64,000 bases of DNA, taken from assembly GCF_030915465.1 (NCBI RefSeq), contig NZ_CP133267.1, forward strand, positions 1,897,001-1,961,000, in the 5' to 3' direction. The stretch is from Neobacillus sp. PS3-34. GTDB lineage: Bacteria; Bacillota; Bacilli; Bacillales; Cytobacillaceae. Under the pieces are notes generated by a model. It saw only the letters and a list, made by a program, of their open reading frames with translations. It made no database searches and was not told the origin of the DNA. Made by a program: the position numbers and the translations under genes. Position 1 is the stretch's first letter. Every line of letters starts with the position of its first letter. Below, in pieces: positions 37,832 to 48,141 of the stretch.

Positions 37832-37867
37832 AAAAAGGCTGGCAGAAAAGTTCTGCCAGCCTTGCTA
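37832..37867. terminator. Terminator of the gatCAB operon
   Basis: AAGGCTGGCAGAA / TTCTGCCAGCCTT hairpin with T5 on the minus strand right after the gatB stop; also serves the plus-strand fragment. Confidence 0.88.
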
Positions 37868-37868
37868 T

Positions 37869-39296
37869 TTATCTTTTTGATAGTTCTCCATTCAAAATCT
37901 TGTTCACAAGCTGCGGGTTAGCCTGTCCCTTTGTAGCTTTCATAATTTGGCCAACAAGGAAACCGACAGCCTTGTTTTTTCCATTTTTAAAATCTTCGAT
38001 GGATTGGGGATTGGCATCCAGCGTTTCAGTGACAATTTTCAATAGAGCTCCCTCATCGGAAATTTGGACAAGACCCTTCGCCTTCACTATTTCCTCTGCA
38101 CTTCCGCCCTGTTCGACCAGGTCTTTAAAAACCTGTTTAGCAATTTTGGTCGAGATCGTTCCGTCTTCTATCAGCTTGATCATCCCGGACAGGCCTTGAG
38201 CAGTCAGCTTTGTATCCTGCAGTTCCTTCTGTTCCGCATTCAGATATGCTGAGAACTCGCCCATGATCCAGTTGGACGCCTGCTTAGGATCAGCGCCTTC
38301 ACCAATGGTTTCTTCAAAAAAGTCAGCCATTTCCTTGGTTGCCGTCAGCACCTTCGCGTCATAAACAGGCAAGCCTAACTCTTCTGTGTACCTTTTTTGC
38401 CGCTGATCAGGAAGCTCTGGAATTTCAGCACGAATTCGTTCTTTCCATTCCTCATCGATATACAGGTCAAGTAAATCGGGTTCAGGGAAGTAACGGTAGT
38501 CATCTGAACCTTCTTTTACCCTCATTAAAACCGTTGTATTGGTTGCTTCATCAAAACGTCTTGTTTCCTGATCGATGTCTCCTCCAGCCAGGACGACTTC
38601 CCTCTGCCTCTTCTCTTCATATTCAAGTCCCTTGCGGACAAAGTTGAAGGAGTTGAGATTTTTCAATTCCGTTTTAGTGCCGAACTCCTCTTGCCCAACC
38701 GGACGGATCGAAATATTCGCATCGCACCTAAGCGAGCCTTCCTCCATTTTGCAGTCGGAAACACCAGTGTATTGAATAATTGATTTCAGCTTTTCCAAAT
38801 AAGCATATGCTTCATCTGGTGTACGGATATCCGGTTCAGATACGATTTCAACGAGAGGAGTTCCCTGACGGTTGTAATCGACAAGCGAGTATCCTTTGCC
38901 ATGTGTCAGCTTTCCTGCATCTTCTTCAAGATGAATCCTAGTGATGCCTATTTTTTTCGTATAGCCATTTACCTCGATTTCGATCCAGCCATGCTCACCA
39001 ATCGGCTTATCGAACTGGGAAATTTGATAGGCTTTCGGATTATCCGGATAAAAGTAATTTTTCCGGTCAAATTTCGTGTGCGTCGCTACCTCACAGTTTA
39101 GGGCCATAGCGGCCTTCATCCCAAAATCGACTACCTTTTTGTTTAATACAGGAAGCACACCGGGATAGCCTAAATCGATCATATTGGCATTTGTGTTTGG
39201 CTCTGCCCCAAAATGATTCGGGCTTGCCGAGAATATTTTTGAGTCTGTTTTTAATTCTACATGGACCTCAAGCCCAATGACTGTTTCAAATTCCAT
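37869..39296 (-). CDS. gatB: Aspartyl/glutamyl-tRNA amidotransferase subunit B
   Basis: Kinase and tRNA-binding subunit of GatCAB, which converts Glu-tRNA(Gln) (and Asp-tRNA(Asn)) to the amide, essential in bacilli without GlnRS. Opens with [17 protein letters not shown]; conserved [23 protein letters not shown] core ([20 protein letters not shown]) and [10 protein letters not shown] follow, then a YqeY-like tail. ATG at 39296 has AGGGGG eight bases upstream; a GTG at 39305 is an alternative. 475 residues, intact. Confidence 0.96.
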   Translation of the reverse strand: MEFETVIGLEVHVELKTDSKIFSASPNHFGAEPNTNANMIDLGYPGVLPVLNKKVVDFGMKAAMALNCEVATHTKFDRKNYFYPDNPKAYQISQFDKPIGEHGWIEIEVNGYTKKIGITRIHLEEDAGKLTHGKGYSLVDYNRQGTPLVEIVSEPDIRTPDEAYAYLEKLKSIIQYTGVSDCKMEEGSLRCDANISIRPVGQEEFGTKTELKNLNSFNFVRKGLEYEEKRQREVVLAGGDIDQETRRFDEATNTTVLMRVKEGSDDYRYFPEPDLLDLYIDEEWKERIRAEIPELPDQRQKRYTEELGLPVYDAKVLTATKEMADFFEETIGEGADPKQASNWIMGEFSAYLNAEQKELQDTKLTAQGLSGMIKLIEDGTISTKIAKQVFKDLVEQGGSAEEIVKAKGLVQISDEGALLKIVTETLDANPQSIEDFKNGKNKAVGFLVGQIMKATKGQANPQLVNKILNGELSKR

Positions 39297-39308
39297 TCCC
39301 TTCACCCC

Positions 39309-40753
39309 CTACAATACCGGTTTTTGTTTATGAAAGTCAGTTTCCTGTTCAAAGACATGTGCGGTCCGGTATACCGTTGCTTCATCAAAGTGCCTGCCGA
39401 TTATTTGCAGCCCTAGCGGAAGACCTTCAGAAAAACCGCATGGTACTGAAATAGCGGGTACTCCAGCCAGGTTGACCGGAATCGTTAAAATATCATTTGC
39501 GTACATCGTTAACGGATCACTTGTTTTTTCGCCGATTTTAAAGGCAGGCGTTGGTGTTGTCGGGCCGACAATCACATCGTACTTTTCAAAAACATCCTCA
39601 AAGTCCTTTTTAATTAACGTCCGGACCTTCTGGGCTTTTTTATAATAAGCATCGTAATAACCAGAGCTAAGTGCGAAGGTACCGAGCATAATCCGGCGTT
39701 TTACTTCTTCACCAAATCCCTCTGAGCGAGTCTTTTTGTATAAATCAAGCAGATTTTCAGCATCCCCTGTGCGATAGCCATAGCGAACTCCGTCAAACCG
39801 TGCAAGGTTCGCCGATGCTTCAGAGGAGGAAAGCAGATAGTAGGCGGCAAGCGCATATTTAGAGTGCGGAAGCGAAACCTCTTCCCAAACTGCTCCCTGT
39901 TTTTCAAGTATCATTAATGCATCCATTACAGTCTTTCTTGATGCTTCACTGACACCTTCGCCTAAATACTCTTTAGGAACGGCAATTTTCAAGCCTTTAA
40001 TATCACCAGTCAGTGCTGCCGCGAAGTTCGGGACTTCGACAGGAGCGGAAGTCGAATCCATTGGATCCACGCCTGAGATTGCCTGTAATAGATGGGCATT
40101 ATCTTCCACGTTCCTAGTTATACGCCAATTTGATCCAGAGATGATGCGAATGCCACAAGGCCAAAGCGCGAAACCCTTCCGTATGTCGGTTTTAAGCCGA
40201 CAACCCCGCAGAATGAAGCAGGCTGGCGAATGGATCCGCCTGTATCAGAGCCAAGTGAAAATAACACTTCGCCTGCAGCCACAGCTGCTGCTGATGCGCC
40301 AGAAGATCCTCCTGGAACGGTATCAAGGTTCCAAGGGTTGCGTGTTAGTTGAAAGCCAGAGTTCTCGTTTGAGGAACCCATCGCAAATTCGTCCATATTC
40401 AATTTGCCGATGGTGACTGTTTCAGCACTCTGAAGCTTTTGAACAACTGTTGCATCGTATATAGGGTCAAAATTTTCCAGGATTTTGCTGGCACATGTAG
40501 TACGCAGGCCTTTTGTAACGATATTATCTTTTAAGCCGATCGGCATCCCGGATAGAATCCCTATTTGTTTCTTTTCATCATGCTTTTTTGCCGCTTCCAT
40601 TGCTCGTTCCTCATCGAGGGTCAAGAACGCCTTTACCCTGCCGTCAACTTCACTGATTCGCTTAAAGGACTCCTCGACCAGGTCGGCAACGCGGATTTCT
40701 TTTTTATGTAAAAGTTCATGCAAATCGGATACCTTATGTTCAAATAAACTCAC
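39309..40753 (-). CDS. gatA: Aspartyl/glutamyl-tRNA amidotransferase subunit A, frame broken
   Basis: Amidase-signature enzyme that hydrolyses glutamine and passes ammonia to GatB. The Ser-cisSer-Lys centre is visible: Lys in [12 protein letters not shown], and [15 protein letters not shown]. One base is missing at 40121-40126 (GGCG after LDQI); restored, SSLDQIG runs into [17 protein letters not shown], about 481 residues. Because the gene is essential and the neighbours are intact, this is almost certainly a sequence error. GTG start at 40753 with AGGAGGA upstream. Confidence 0.95.
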
Positions 40754-40766
40754 TATGCCGCTCCTC

Positions 40767-41059
40767 CTATTCTCCCAAAATGGATGGGACCTTTATATAG
40801 CCATCCTGATGCTCTGGAACGTTTTTTAAAATTTCTTCCCTAGGAAGGCCTTTTCGGGCACGTCCTCACGCATGACGTTTTTCATATCCAGGACGTGCGA
40901 TGTCGGTTCGATGGCTTCTGTATCCAGTTCATTCAACTGCTCGGCAAATCCGATAATCGCATCCAGCTGCTCCTGAAACCTTTCAGCTTCTTCCTCCGTA
41001 ATGGCAAGCCGTGCAAGATTCGCAACATGCTTTACTTCCTTCAGTGTAATTCGAGACAT
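40767..41059 (-). CDS. gatC: Aspartyl/glutamyl-tRNA amidotransferase subunit C, frame broken
   Basis: Small subunit that stabilises GatA. Starts [22 protein letters not shown] is missing at 40847-40850 (GGCC for GGGCC); with it the end reads [20 protein letters not shown] and stops at 40767, giving 97 residues, the normal GatC length. First gene of gatCAB; the stop is 13 bases before the gatA start. Confidence 0.95.
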
Positions 41060-41201
41060 TTCCGCTACCTCCTGTCCATATTATTATTAATGATAATAAC
41101 AGAGTTTTCTGCACCCCCGCAATCATGACCGGGATTTTAGCTCCAAGGACTCATCTTAGTTTGTTATAATGAGAATATTAGGAAAATAATGGGGTGATGA
41201 G

Positions 41202-41561
41202 ATGGAATTTTATCGTTTTGACAAGGAAGTGCGCAGGGACGTTCAGGCTTTTGACAGCAAAAATGTTGGCATCACTCCTATCATAAGAAAGGATGGCTAC
41301 ACTTCCGCTGGCTGCATGCACTTTGATGTGGACAGTGTTCTCGGAATGCATGAAGCCACATGTCCCCAGCTTTTTTTGGTCGTTGACGGAGATGGCTGGG
41401 TTCGTGTCGTAGGAAAGGAACGGGTACCTGTTTCCAAAGGCACTGCTGTTTTCTGGACCAAAGGGGAAAATCACGAATCAGGATCGGAAACCGGCATGGC
41501 GGCAATGATTTTTGAAGGACCTGACTTAAACCCAGAGCAATATTTAAAAAAATTGAAGTAG
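41202..41561 (+). CDS. Cupin-domain protein
   Basis: 119 residues forming one small beta-barrel. Cupin-like motifs are MHEATCPQLFLVVDGDGWVR and VSKGTAVFWTKGENHESG; one metal-site His (first motif) and one in the second are present. No catalytic function can be assigned. ATG at 41202 after GGGGTGATG. Followed by its own terminator. Confidence 0.78.
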   Translation: MEFYRFDKEVRRDVQAFDSKNVGITPIIRKDGYTSAGCMHFDVDSVLGMHEATCPQLFLVVDGDGWVRVVGKERVPVSKGTAVFWTKGENHESGSETGMAAMIFEGPDLNPEQYLKKLK

Positions 41562-41579
41562 AATGCAACATATTGAAGA

Positions 41580-41610
41580 GCCAGCCCTATTTTAGGGCTG
41601 GCTTTTGTTT
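41580..41610 (+). terminator. Terminator of the cupin gene
   Basis: GCCAGCCCTA-TTT-TAGGGCTGGC followed by TTTTGTTTT. The T-run merges with the first motif of the 21-bp array. Confidence 0.88.
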
Positions 41611-41721
41611 TACCCGGCAAATCTGATGATTTACCCGTTAACTTGTTCCTTTTACCCGCCGATTAGTTGTATTTACCCGTCTAATTTTAGGAAATATCCG
41701 CTGTATCTATGAAAATACCCA
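41609..41721. repeat. 21-bp phased array, motif TTTACCCG
   Basis: Motif starts at 41609, 41630, 41651 and 41672 (all TTTACCCG), then 41693 (AATATCCG) and 41714 (AATACCCA). Every step is exactly 21 bases; the 13-base spacers differ. It lies between the cupin terminator and the MarR gene. Confidence 0.8.
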
Positions 41722-41828
41722 TCATCGGCCTCCATAATCAAAAAAACTTGATTTTAATAAATAAATGTTTTATATTAATTGACATATCAATAATTGATAT
41801 ATCAATCTTTAAATTTAGGAGGGATTCC

Positions 41829-42245
41829 TTGGCCGATCCAGCATCTATATTATATAAATTGCACTGTCTCAATAAACAAATCAGCTCAAAATTTGAAGGT
41901 TGTACGGGTATTAGCCAGACACGTCTCGATCTTTTACATCAGCTTTACCAAGTTGAGGAAATTAGTCAAACAGCCCTTCAAAAGGAAATCAACATTGACA
42001 ACGCAGCAATTACTCGCCATCTAAAGCAGCTTGAAGCCAGCGGGATGATCTCCCGACGAAAAAACCCGGTGGATAATAGGGTCACTCTCGTCCGTCTGAC
42101 TGATCAAGGGCGAAATAAAATAGTATCCTTCCGGGAAGAAAAGGCCCGTTTCGTCACGATGATGTTTAAAGACTTCAAGGAGGATGAGCGCCTTTTACTT
42201 ATAGACATGCTCGATCGCATTCATAATAATATCAACGAAATTTAA
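41829..42245 (+). CDS. MarR family transcriptional regulator
   Basis: About 138 residues. Winged helix: EISQTALQKEINIDNAAITR, HLKQLEASGMISRRKNPVDN and the wing RVTLVRLTDQG. TTG at 41829 with AGGAGG six bases before; the in-frame ATG at 41709 has no site. It precedes a nitroreductase gene by 32 bases, so it probably regulates its own operon in response to phenolic or electrophilic compounds. That ligand class is inference from the family. Confidence 0.88.
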   Translation: MADPASILYKLHCLNKQISSKFEGCTGISQTRLDLLHQLYQVEEISQTALQKEINIDNAAITRHLKQLEASGMISRRKNPVDNRVTLVRLTDQGRNKIVSFREEKARFVTMMFKDFKEDERLLLIDMLDRIHNNINEI

Positions 42246-42277
42246 TTTAGATTACTCACAATAAGGAGAATTCAACC

Positions 42278-42916
42278 ATGACTAACATCACGAAAACAAA
42301 CGATTTTAAAGAAATTATCAATGGACGCCGCTCTATTCGCCAGTATGATCCTTCAGTAAAAATCAGCCGCGAGGAAATGATGGAAATACTGACTGAAGCA
42401 ACATTGGCTCCTTCATCTGTTAATATGCAGCCCTGGCGGTTCCTTGTTATTGACAGCCCTGAAGGCAAAGCAACTCTTGCACCGCTTGCAAAGTTTAACC
42501 AGTCCCAGGTCGAAACATCTTCAGCCATGATTGCCCTATTTGGTGATCTGAACAATTTTGAATTCGGCGAAGAAATTTACAGTAAAGCCGTTGAACTAGG
42601 ATTTATGCCTTCTGAGGTAAAAGAAAAGCAAATGGCCAGCCTTACAGCTTACTTTTCCTCAATTGATCCAGAGTTAATGAAAAATACCGTTCTAATTGAT
42701 GGCGGGCTTGTGGCTATGCAGTTAATGCTTGTCGCCCGGGCACACGGATACGATACAAATGCGATCGGCGGATTTGAAAAAGACAAAATCGCTGAAGCTT
42801 TTGGAATGGATAAAGACCGTTACGTTCCGATCATGCTCATTTCAATCGGTAAAGCTGCAGACACCGGCTATCAATCCGTCCGCCTTCCAATCGACAAAAT
42901 CGCGGCTTGGAAATAA
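42278..42916 (+). CDS. Nitroreductase family FMN-dependent oxidoreductase
   Basis: 212 residues. FMN site pieces are INGRRSIRQYDPS at the N-terminus (Arg cluster) and APSSVNMQPWRFLVI, typical of NfsB/YdfN/YodC-like enzymes. LVARAHGYDTNAIGGF lies near the C-terminal FMN contact. Reduces quinones or nitro compounds with NAD(P)H. ATG at 42278 after AAGGAGA. Partner of the MarR gene; its terminator is split by the mobile element copy 2. Confidence 0.9.
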   Translation: MTNITKTNDFKEIINGRRSIRQYDPSVKISREEMMEILTEATLAPSSVNMQPWRFLVIDSPEGKATLAPLAKFNQSQVETSSAMIALFGDLNNFEFGEEIYSKAVELGFMPSEVKEKQMASLTAYFSSIDPELMKNTVLIDGGLVAMQLMLVARAHGYDTNAIGGFEKDKIAEAFGMDKDRYVPIMLISIGKAADTGYQSVRLPIDKIAAWK

Positions 42917-42953
42917 TAATTTCAGATAAAAATGGAACCCCGATTAAGTTTAT

Positions 42954-43585
42954 TAACGGGTTTACTTGCGAAGTGCGAAACGGTAACTCGCAGACCAATT
43001 CAAATAGCAAATCACATAAACTTCACAGTATATTTCACAGTCAAAAAGGCTTACAGATGCAAATATCTCTAAGCTTTTTTTAAATTTTCTTTTTTTACTA
43101 AAGCACCCGTAAGTTGTATAAGTTCATTCGACGCTAAAGCGAGTTTGATAAATAAGAGGAGAAATTTCTCTTAATTAGGAAATAGCACTAAAAATAGCTT
43201 AAATAGACGGAAAGATTCCGACTATTGACTCAAAAAACGTGAAAATGGTTAATTTTGCTTTGCTTAATCGGAAAACCTCCGCTTATATACCCCGAACCGA
43301 GCTCTATTCTGCAGTCTAACCGAAAAATCTCCGCTTATTTTAAATATCACTGGTTAATCAATTAAGGATAAGACTTCATACTAAATCACAAATAATTCAC
43401 ACACCCTCCAATAATTATTTCATACCCTGTGATTTGCTATGTGAATTTACACAAAATAAGCAATTATAATTTGCCAAAATGTTGATAAATCAATAAAAAA
43501 CGCACTGTGAATTATATCGTGAATTCAAGTGCGTTTTCATACGTGTTTTACAATGATTGTTACCTCTAAAGTAAACCCGTTGGAA
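42954..43585 (+). mobile_element. Non-coding MITE-like element, copy 2, inserted in a terminator loop
   Basis: Inverted relative to copy 1 at 27582-28175 and highly similar over about 550 bases. Terminal inverted repeat AACGGGTTTACTT (left) and AAGTAAACCCGTT (right). Flanked by the direct repeat GTTTAT (42948-42953, 43586-43591). Without the element the flanks form a perfect 16-bp hairpin, AAAATGGAACCCCGAT (42929-42944) with ATCGGGGTTCCATTTT (43590-43605): the terminator of the nitroreductase gene. No coding frame. Confidence 0.85.
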
Positions 43586-43631
43586 GTTTATCGGGGTTCC
43601 ATTTTACGTCTGACCGACCACTTAGACAGAG

Positions 43632-44075
43632 TTATTTTCCAAATATTTTTCCAAACGCCGAGAAAAGCCCCTTTTTCTCCTTTGTCTTTTCCTTTATTTC
43701 TTCTACTTTTTTCGTAATGTAAATTTCTTCTTTATCAATTGCATGGTCCATCGCAAGAACAAGGCCTATATCTGTCACGTGTTCTTTATTGGCAACCATT
43801 GTATGTTTGATATTATGTCTGGATGCAAGTTTTACATATTTGGAAAGCTCGCTATAGTTCATTTTTCCATTTAACAATAAGTGGGCGGCCGGGTTGCGCC
43901 TCATCTGTTCCTCGACCTCTTGATAAACTCCCGATTCTCTTACCTGGCTCTGGGTGAGGGCGACGATGATTCTTTCCCTCAGCGTTCCTAAAAATTTGCG
44001 TCTCTCTTCGGGCTTTATCTCTTTTTTTCCGTGTATGCCCTGCTGCAAAATATCATCAACCGACTGCTTCCCCAT
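43632..44075 (-). CDS. yueI: YueI family protein (DUF1694)
   Basis: 147 residues. Family phrases are KFLGTLRERIIVALTQSQVR, LLLNGKMNYSELSKYVKLA and VTDIGLVLAMDHAI. Distant relationship to ribosomal-protein-L7Ae-like folds has been suggested for DUF1694; function unknown. In B. subtilis yueI adjoins pncA/pncB homologues (yueJ, yueK), which here lie 27 kb away. ATG at 44075 with TGGAGTT upstream. Confidence 0.85.
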   Translation of the reverse strand: MGKQSVDDILQQGIHGKKEIKPEERRKFLGTLRERIIVALTQSQVRESGVYQEVEEQMRRNPAAHLLLNGKMNYSELSKYVKLASRHNIKHTMVANKEHVTDIGLVLAMDHAIDKEEIYITKKVEEIKEKTKEKKGLFSAFGKIFGK

Positions 44076-44156
44076 GATATCAACTCCATTCCAAGAACTA
44101 CTACTATGTATGATTCTACCCTAAAAAGAGTGAATAATAAGGGAGATGCAGATATG

Positions 44157-44193
44157 CCAAAAGCCCTCTCTCCATGTGAAGAGAAGGCTTTTT
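44157..44193 (-). terminator. Terminator of the aceBA operon
   Basis: AAAAAGCCTTCTCT / AGAGAGGGCTTTT on the minus strand, 20 bases after the aceA stop. Confidence 0.8.
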
Positions 44194-44209
44194 CATTTAT
44201 TCCGGAATC

Positions 44210-45487
44210 TTACGCCGTAAACTGCGCTTCCTCAGTCGATCCTTTGAGTGCCGTTGTTGAAGATGTTCCCCCAGAGATAACAAGGGAAACCTGGTCAAAA
44301 TAGCCTGTGCCAACCTCGCGCTGGTGTCGGGTTGCCGAATAGCCATGCTGCTCGCTCGCAAACTCGGCTTGTTGAAGCTCAGAATAAGCTGCCATTCCGC
44401 GCTCCTTATACCCGCGAGCAAGCTCAAACATGCTGTGGTTCAATGCATGGAATCCGGCAAGCGTGACGAATTGGAACTTGTAGCCCATCTTGCCGAGCTC
44501 CTCCTGGAATCGGGCGATGGTAACATCATCGAGCTTCTTTTTCCAGTTGAACGATGGGGAGCAATTGTAAGCCAATAGCTTTCCTGGGAACTTTTCATGT
44601 ACGGCTTCTGCAAAGCGGCGGGCTTCTTCAATGTTTGGCTCGGAAGTTTCGCACCAGATTAAATCGGCATACGGCGCATACGCCAATCCGCGTGCAATCG
44701 CCTGATCTAACCCCGCTTTTACTCTGAAAAAGCCTTCTCCTGTCCGTTCTCCTGTAATAAATGGTGCATCATACGGATCAACATCGCTTGTGATTAAATC
44801 TGCTGCATTGGCGTCAGTACGGGCAACCAAGACGGTTGGAGTGCCCATGACATCCGCAGCCAGGCGGGCGGCAATCAAGTTTCTCACGGCAGTTTGTGTC
44901 GGCAAAAGCACTTTTCCGCCAAGATGACCGCACTTTTTCTCTGAGGAAAGCTGATCTTCAAAGTGGACTCCTGAGGCGCCAGCTTCAATCATGCCCTTCA
45001 TTAATTCAAAACAGTTCAGCTGACCGCCAAAACCTGCTTCTGCATCAGCCACGATAGGTGCGAACCAGTCAACTGAAATGTCTCCTTCAGCATGATGAAT
45101 CTGGTCGGCGCGCTGCAGTGCCTGGTTGATTTTTTTCACTACATTCGGAACGCTGTTGGCCGGATATAAGCTTTGGTCCGGATACATATGCCCGGATAAA
45201 TTGGCATCCGCCGCTACCTGCCAGCCGCTTAAGTAAATAGCCTTCAATCCCGCTTTCACCTGCTGGACCGCCTGGTTTCCTGTTAACGCTCCCAGGGCAT
45301 TGACATAGCTCTCTTCATTTACAAGCTTCCAAAGCTTTTCAGCTCCTCGACTGGCCAACGTATGCTCAATATCAACCGATCCCCGAAGCTTGATAACATC
45401 CTCTGCAGAATACGGTCTCTTAATTCCGTTCCACCGAGCATCCCTTTCCCAATTCTCCTGCAATAGCTTCACTCTTACATCTGTCAT
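44210..45487 (-). CDS. aceA: Isocitrate lyase
   Basis: Splits isocitrate into glyoxylate and succinate, first step of the glyoxylate shunt. Catalytic loop [14 protein letters not shown] (KKCGH), Mg site [10 protein letters not shown] and [12 protein letters not shown] are visible. 425 residues, intact. ATG at 45487 has AAGGAGG upstream. Forms an operon with malate synthase, 41 bases upstream. Confidence 0.96.
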   Translation of the reverse strand: MTDVRVKLLQENWERDARWNGIKRPYSAEDVIKLRGSVDIEHTLASRGAEKLWKLVNEESYVNALGALTGNQAVQQVKAGLKAIYLSGWQVAADANLSGHMYPDQSLYPANSVPNVVKKINQALQRADQIHHAEGDISVDWFAPIVADAEAGFGGQLNCFELMKGMIEAGASGVHFEDQLSSEKKCGHLGGKVLLPTQTAVRNLIAARLAADVMGTPTVLVARTDANAADLITSDVDPYDAPFITGERTGEGFFRVKAGLDQAIARGLAYAPYADLIWCETSEPNIEEARRFAEAVHEKFPGKLLAYNCSPSFNWKKKLDDVTIARFQEELGKMGYKFQFVTLAGFHALNHSMFELARGYKERGMAAYSELQQAEFASEQHGYSATRHQREVGTGYFDQVSLVISGGTSSTTALKGSTEEAQFTA

Positions 45488-45528
45488 TTATTTTTCCTCC
45501 TTAAAAGTTATTAGTCTATTAAACTCGC

Positions 45529-47118
45529 TTACAGAAGCTCATAGCCCGGAAGCGTTAGGAAATCTACAAATTCATCTTCTAAAATCAAGCGGTCAAACAG
45601 CTGGACCGCTTCATCAAACCGGCCGGCAGAAAATGCTTCTTCACCCAGCTCTTGTCTGATTTTTTCAAGCTCTTCCTGCTTATAGACCTCATACATTTCT
45701 GCCGTTACCTTCCGTCCATCGTCCAAAACGCCTTTTGGATGCCGTATCCACTGCCATAGCTGGCCCTTGAGATTTCAGCTGTTGCCGCATCCTCCATTAA
45801 ATTGTGGATGGGAGCCGCTCCTCTGCCGCTTAACCACGATGCAACATATTGAATGCCGACATTGATATTCATCCGGACCCCTTCTTCCGTAATCGTTCCA
45901 TCCGGAACCTCAAGAAGATCCTTCACTGTTACAATGACGTCCTCTCTCTTTTTACTTTCAATTTGATTGGCCTTGGGCATTTCCCGATAAAAAACCTCCA
46001 GTGCAACAGGTACGAGGCCAGGGTGTGCGACCCATGTTCCGTCATGGCCATCACGCGCCTCCCGTTCTTTATCGGCACGCACCTTTTCAAAAGCAGCATC
46101 ATTCGCCTCTGGATTATTCCGAATGGGAATCTGCGCCGCCATTCCGCCAATCGCTGGTGCTTTACGACGGTGGCATGTCTGGATTGTCAGCAAAGAATAG
46201 GAGCGCATAAACGGAGTGGTCATCGTAACCTGTGATCGATCAGGCAGGATCACATCCTTTTGATTCCGCAGCTTTTTCAAATAGCTGAATATATAATCCC
46301 ATCTGCCGCAGTTCAATCCGGCAGAATGCTCTTTTAATTCATACAGGATTTCATTCATTTCAAACGCAGCAGTAATTGTTTCCAACAGGACAGTTGCTTT
46401 GATCGTCCCCTGGTGAATACTAAGCTTCTCCTGTGCAAATACGAACACATCATTCCAGAGCCTCGCCTCCAGGTGGCTCTCAAGCTTTGGCAGGTAAAAA
46501 TGGCCCCGACTCGTTTTCAATTAGCTTTTTTGCATTATGGAAAAAGTACATACCAAAATCGAAAAAGCTCCCGGAAATCGGCTTTCCGTCTAAAAGCAGA
46601 TGCTTTTCTGAGAGGTGCAGTCCACGCGGCCTCACAAGCAATACGGCCGTATGTTCATTTAATTCGTATTTTTTTCCGTTGGGATTTTCAAAGGAAATTG
46701 TCCGATTTACGGCATCCCGCAAATTAATCTGGCCCTCGACTGCATTTTCCCATGTTGGCGAAGTGGCGTCTTCGCAATCGGCCATAAACATTTTGGCAGG
46801 TGAATTTAACGCATTAATGACCATTTTCCTTTCCGTAGGTCCTGTAATCTCTACACGGCGGTCCAGCAGGTCAGCTGGCAGCGGGGCAATTGTCCAATCT
46901 CCGCTCCTTAGGTGCACAGTTTCAGGCAGAAAATCTGGAAGCTTCCCCTGATCGAATTCCTGCTGGCGTCTCTTCCTGTCCTGTAACAGCTCCAGTCTTT
47001 TATCGCCGAAATTCCTCTCCAGTTCCTCAACAAAGCTTAGCGCTTCCGGCGTAAGTATTTCTTTGTATTGCTCCTTCATCTTTCCAACCACTTCAATACC
47101 AGTTGTCTGTGTAGACAT
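45529..47118 (-). CDS. aceB: Malate synthase A, frame broken twice
   Basis: Condenses glyoxylate with acetyl-CoA to malate. The N-terminal part has [20 protein letters not shown] and [13 protein letters not shown]; the middle has [18 protein letters not shown]; the end has [18 protein letters not shown]. Two breaks: at about 46491-46506 one base too many (TCGGGGCCATTTTTACC), and at 45763-45767 one base missing (GGGCC for GGGCCC; restored [15 protein letters not shown]). Repaired length is about 530 residues, normal. ATG at 47118 with AAAGAGGTG upstream. Confidence 0.93.
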
Positions 47119-47290
47119 TCGCTTACTTCACCTCTTTGTTATAATACAGTTTAAATAACTTGTTTGTTATTATATAACACAGAATATGAAAATAAAACTA
47201 TTTTGCCGCTATTTTTCTGAATTTTTTTATTTATCCCTTTTGCGATAGGCTCTGACAGGAAATCGAATTAAAAAATAGGCGAAAATTTTA

Positions 47291-47321
47291 TTGACTCTAA
47301 CGTTACGTGATACTCTATAGT
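47291..47321 (+). promoter_or_regulatory. MerR-type promoter with 19-base spacer
   Basis: -35 TTGACT (47291-47296) and -10 TATAGT (47316-47321) are separated by 19 bases containing an imperfect dyad around AACGTTACG. Overlong spacers are the hallmark of promoters activated by MerR proteins through DNA untwisting; the regulator gene starts 26 bases downstream, which suggests autoregulation. Confidence 0.6.
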
Positions 47322-47346
47322 GATAAATGAAGGGAGGCGTGAAGCG

Positions 47347-48086
47347 GTGAAAGTGAAAGAAGTGGCTGATTTAGTTGGCATTAGTGTGCGCACACTGCAT
47401 CATTATGATGAGCTCGGATTATTAACCCCCGAAGAAACAACCGTGGCTGGCTATCGTCTCTATTCAGATAAAAATCTCGAGACCCTACAGCAAATCTTAT
47501 TTTTTAAAGAGCTTGGCTTCCCTTTAAAGAAGATAAAGGAAATTATCTATAGTCCTTCTTTTGATCGTGAGAAGGCACTTGAATTACATCGAACAATGCT
47601 GCTGGAGAAACGCAGCAGGCTCGATCAAATGATCAATACACTTGAAAAAACAATCAAACATACGAAGGGAGAAATCCAAATGTCAAACAAGGAAAAATTT
47701 GAAGGCTTTGATTTTAGTCATAATCCTTATGAGCAGGAAGCCCGTGAACGCTGGGGGGATAAAGCTGTCGATGAGTCAAACGCTAAAATAGGTAAAATGA
47801 CTAAAGATGAGCAAAAAGGCTTTGCAGAAGAATTCGATCGAATATACAAAGAACTGGCTGCAATCCGTCATACTTCCCCTGCATCAGTAGAGGCACAAGC
47901 AGGCATTAAGGAATGGTATAACTATTTAAATAGAATCGGCAGTTACTCACTAGATGCCTTTAAAGGCTTAGGCCAATGTATGTCGACGATGAGCGTTTCA
48001 CCAAAAACATCGACAAATATGGTGAGGGCTTGGCAAAATTCATGTGTGATACAATGGCCGTCTTTGCAGATCAGAAACGTGAATAA
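47347..48086 (+). CDS. MerR family regulator with TipAS drug-binding domain, frame broken
   Basis: N-terminal MerR domain (VKEVADLVGISVRTLHHYDELGLL), coiled-coil dimer helix (residues 80-115) and a TipAS antibiotic-binding domain (FDFSHNPYEQEARERWGD). A G is missing at 47970-47972 (GGCC for GGGCC); restored, the end reads GLGPMYVDDERFTKNIDKYG and AKFMCDTMAVFADQKRE. About 246 residues. GTG at 47347 follows GGGAGG. B. subtilis Mta is the best known relative. The target gene is not evident nearby. Confidence 0.9.
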
Positions 48087-48094
48087 AAAAAATA

Positions 48095-48141
48095 AAAAGG
48101 TGAAAAAGCAGCCGCTTAAAGTGTCTGCTTTTTCACCTTTT
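48095..48141. terminator. Bidirectional terminator between the MerR gene and sirC
   Basis: AAAAGGTGAAAAAGCAG / CTGCTTTTTCACCTTTT, a 17-bp stem. It includes the last codons of sirC. Confidence 0.88.

Noticed and set aside
39309..41059. Interpretation of gatA and gatC as pseudogenes
   Set aside because: GatCAB is essential in bacilli, each gene needs only one base restored, and the same error type affects many unrelated genes.
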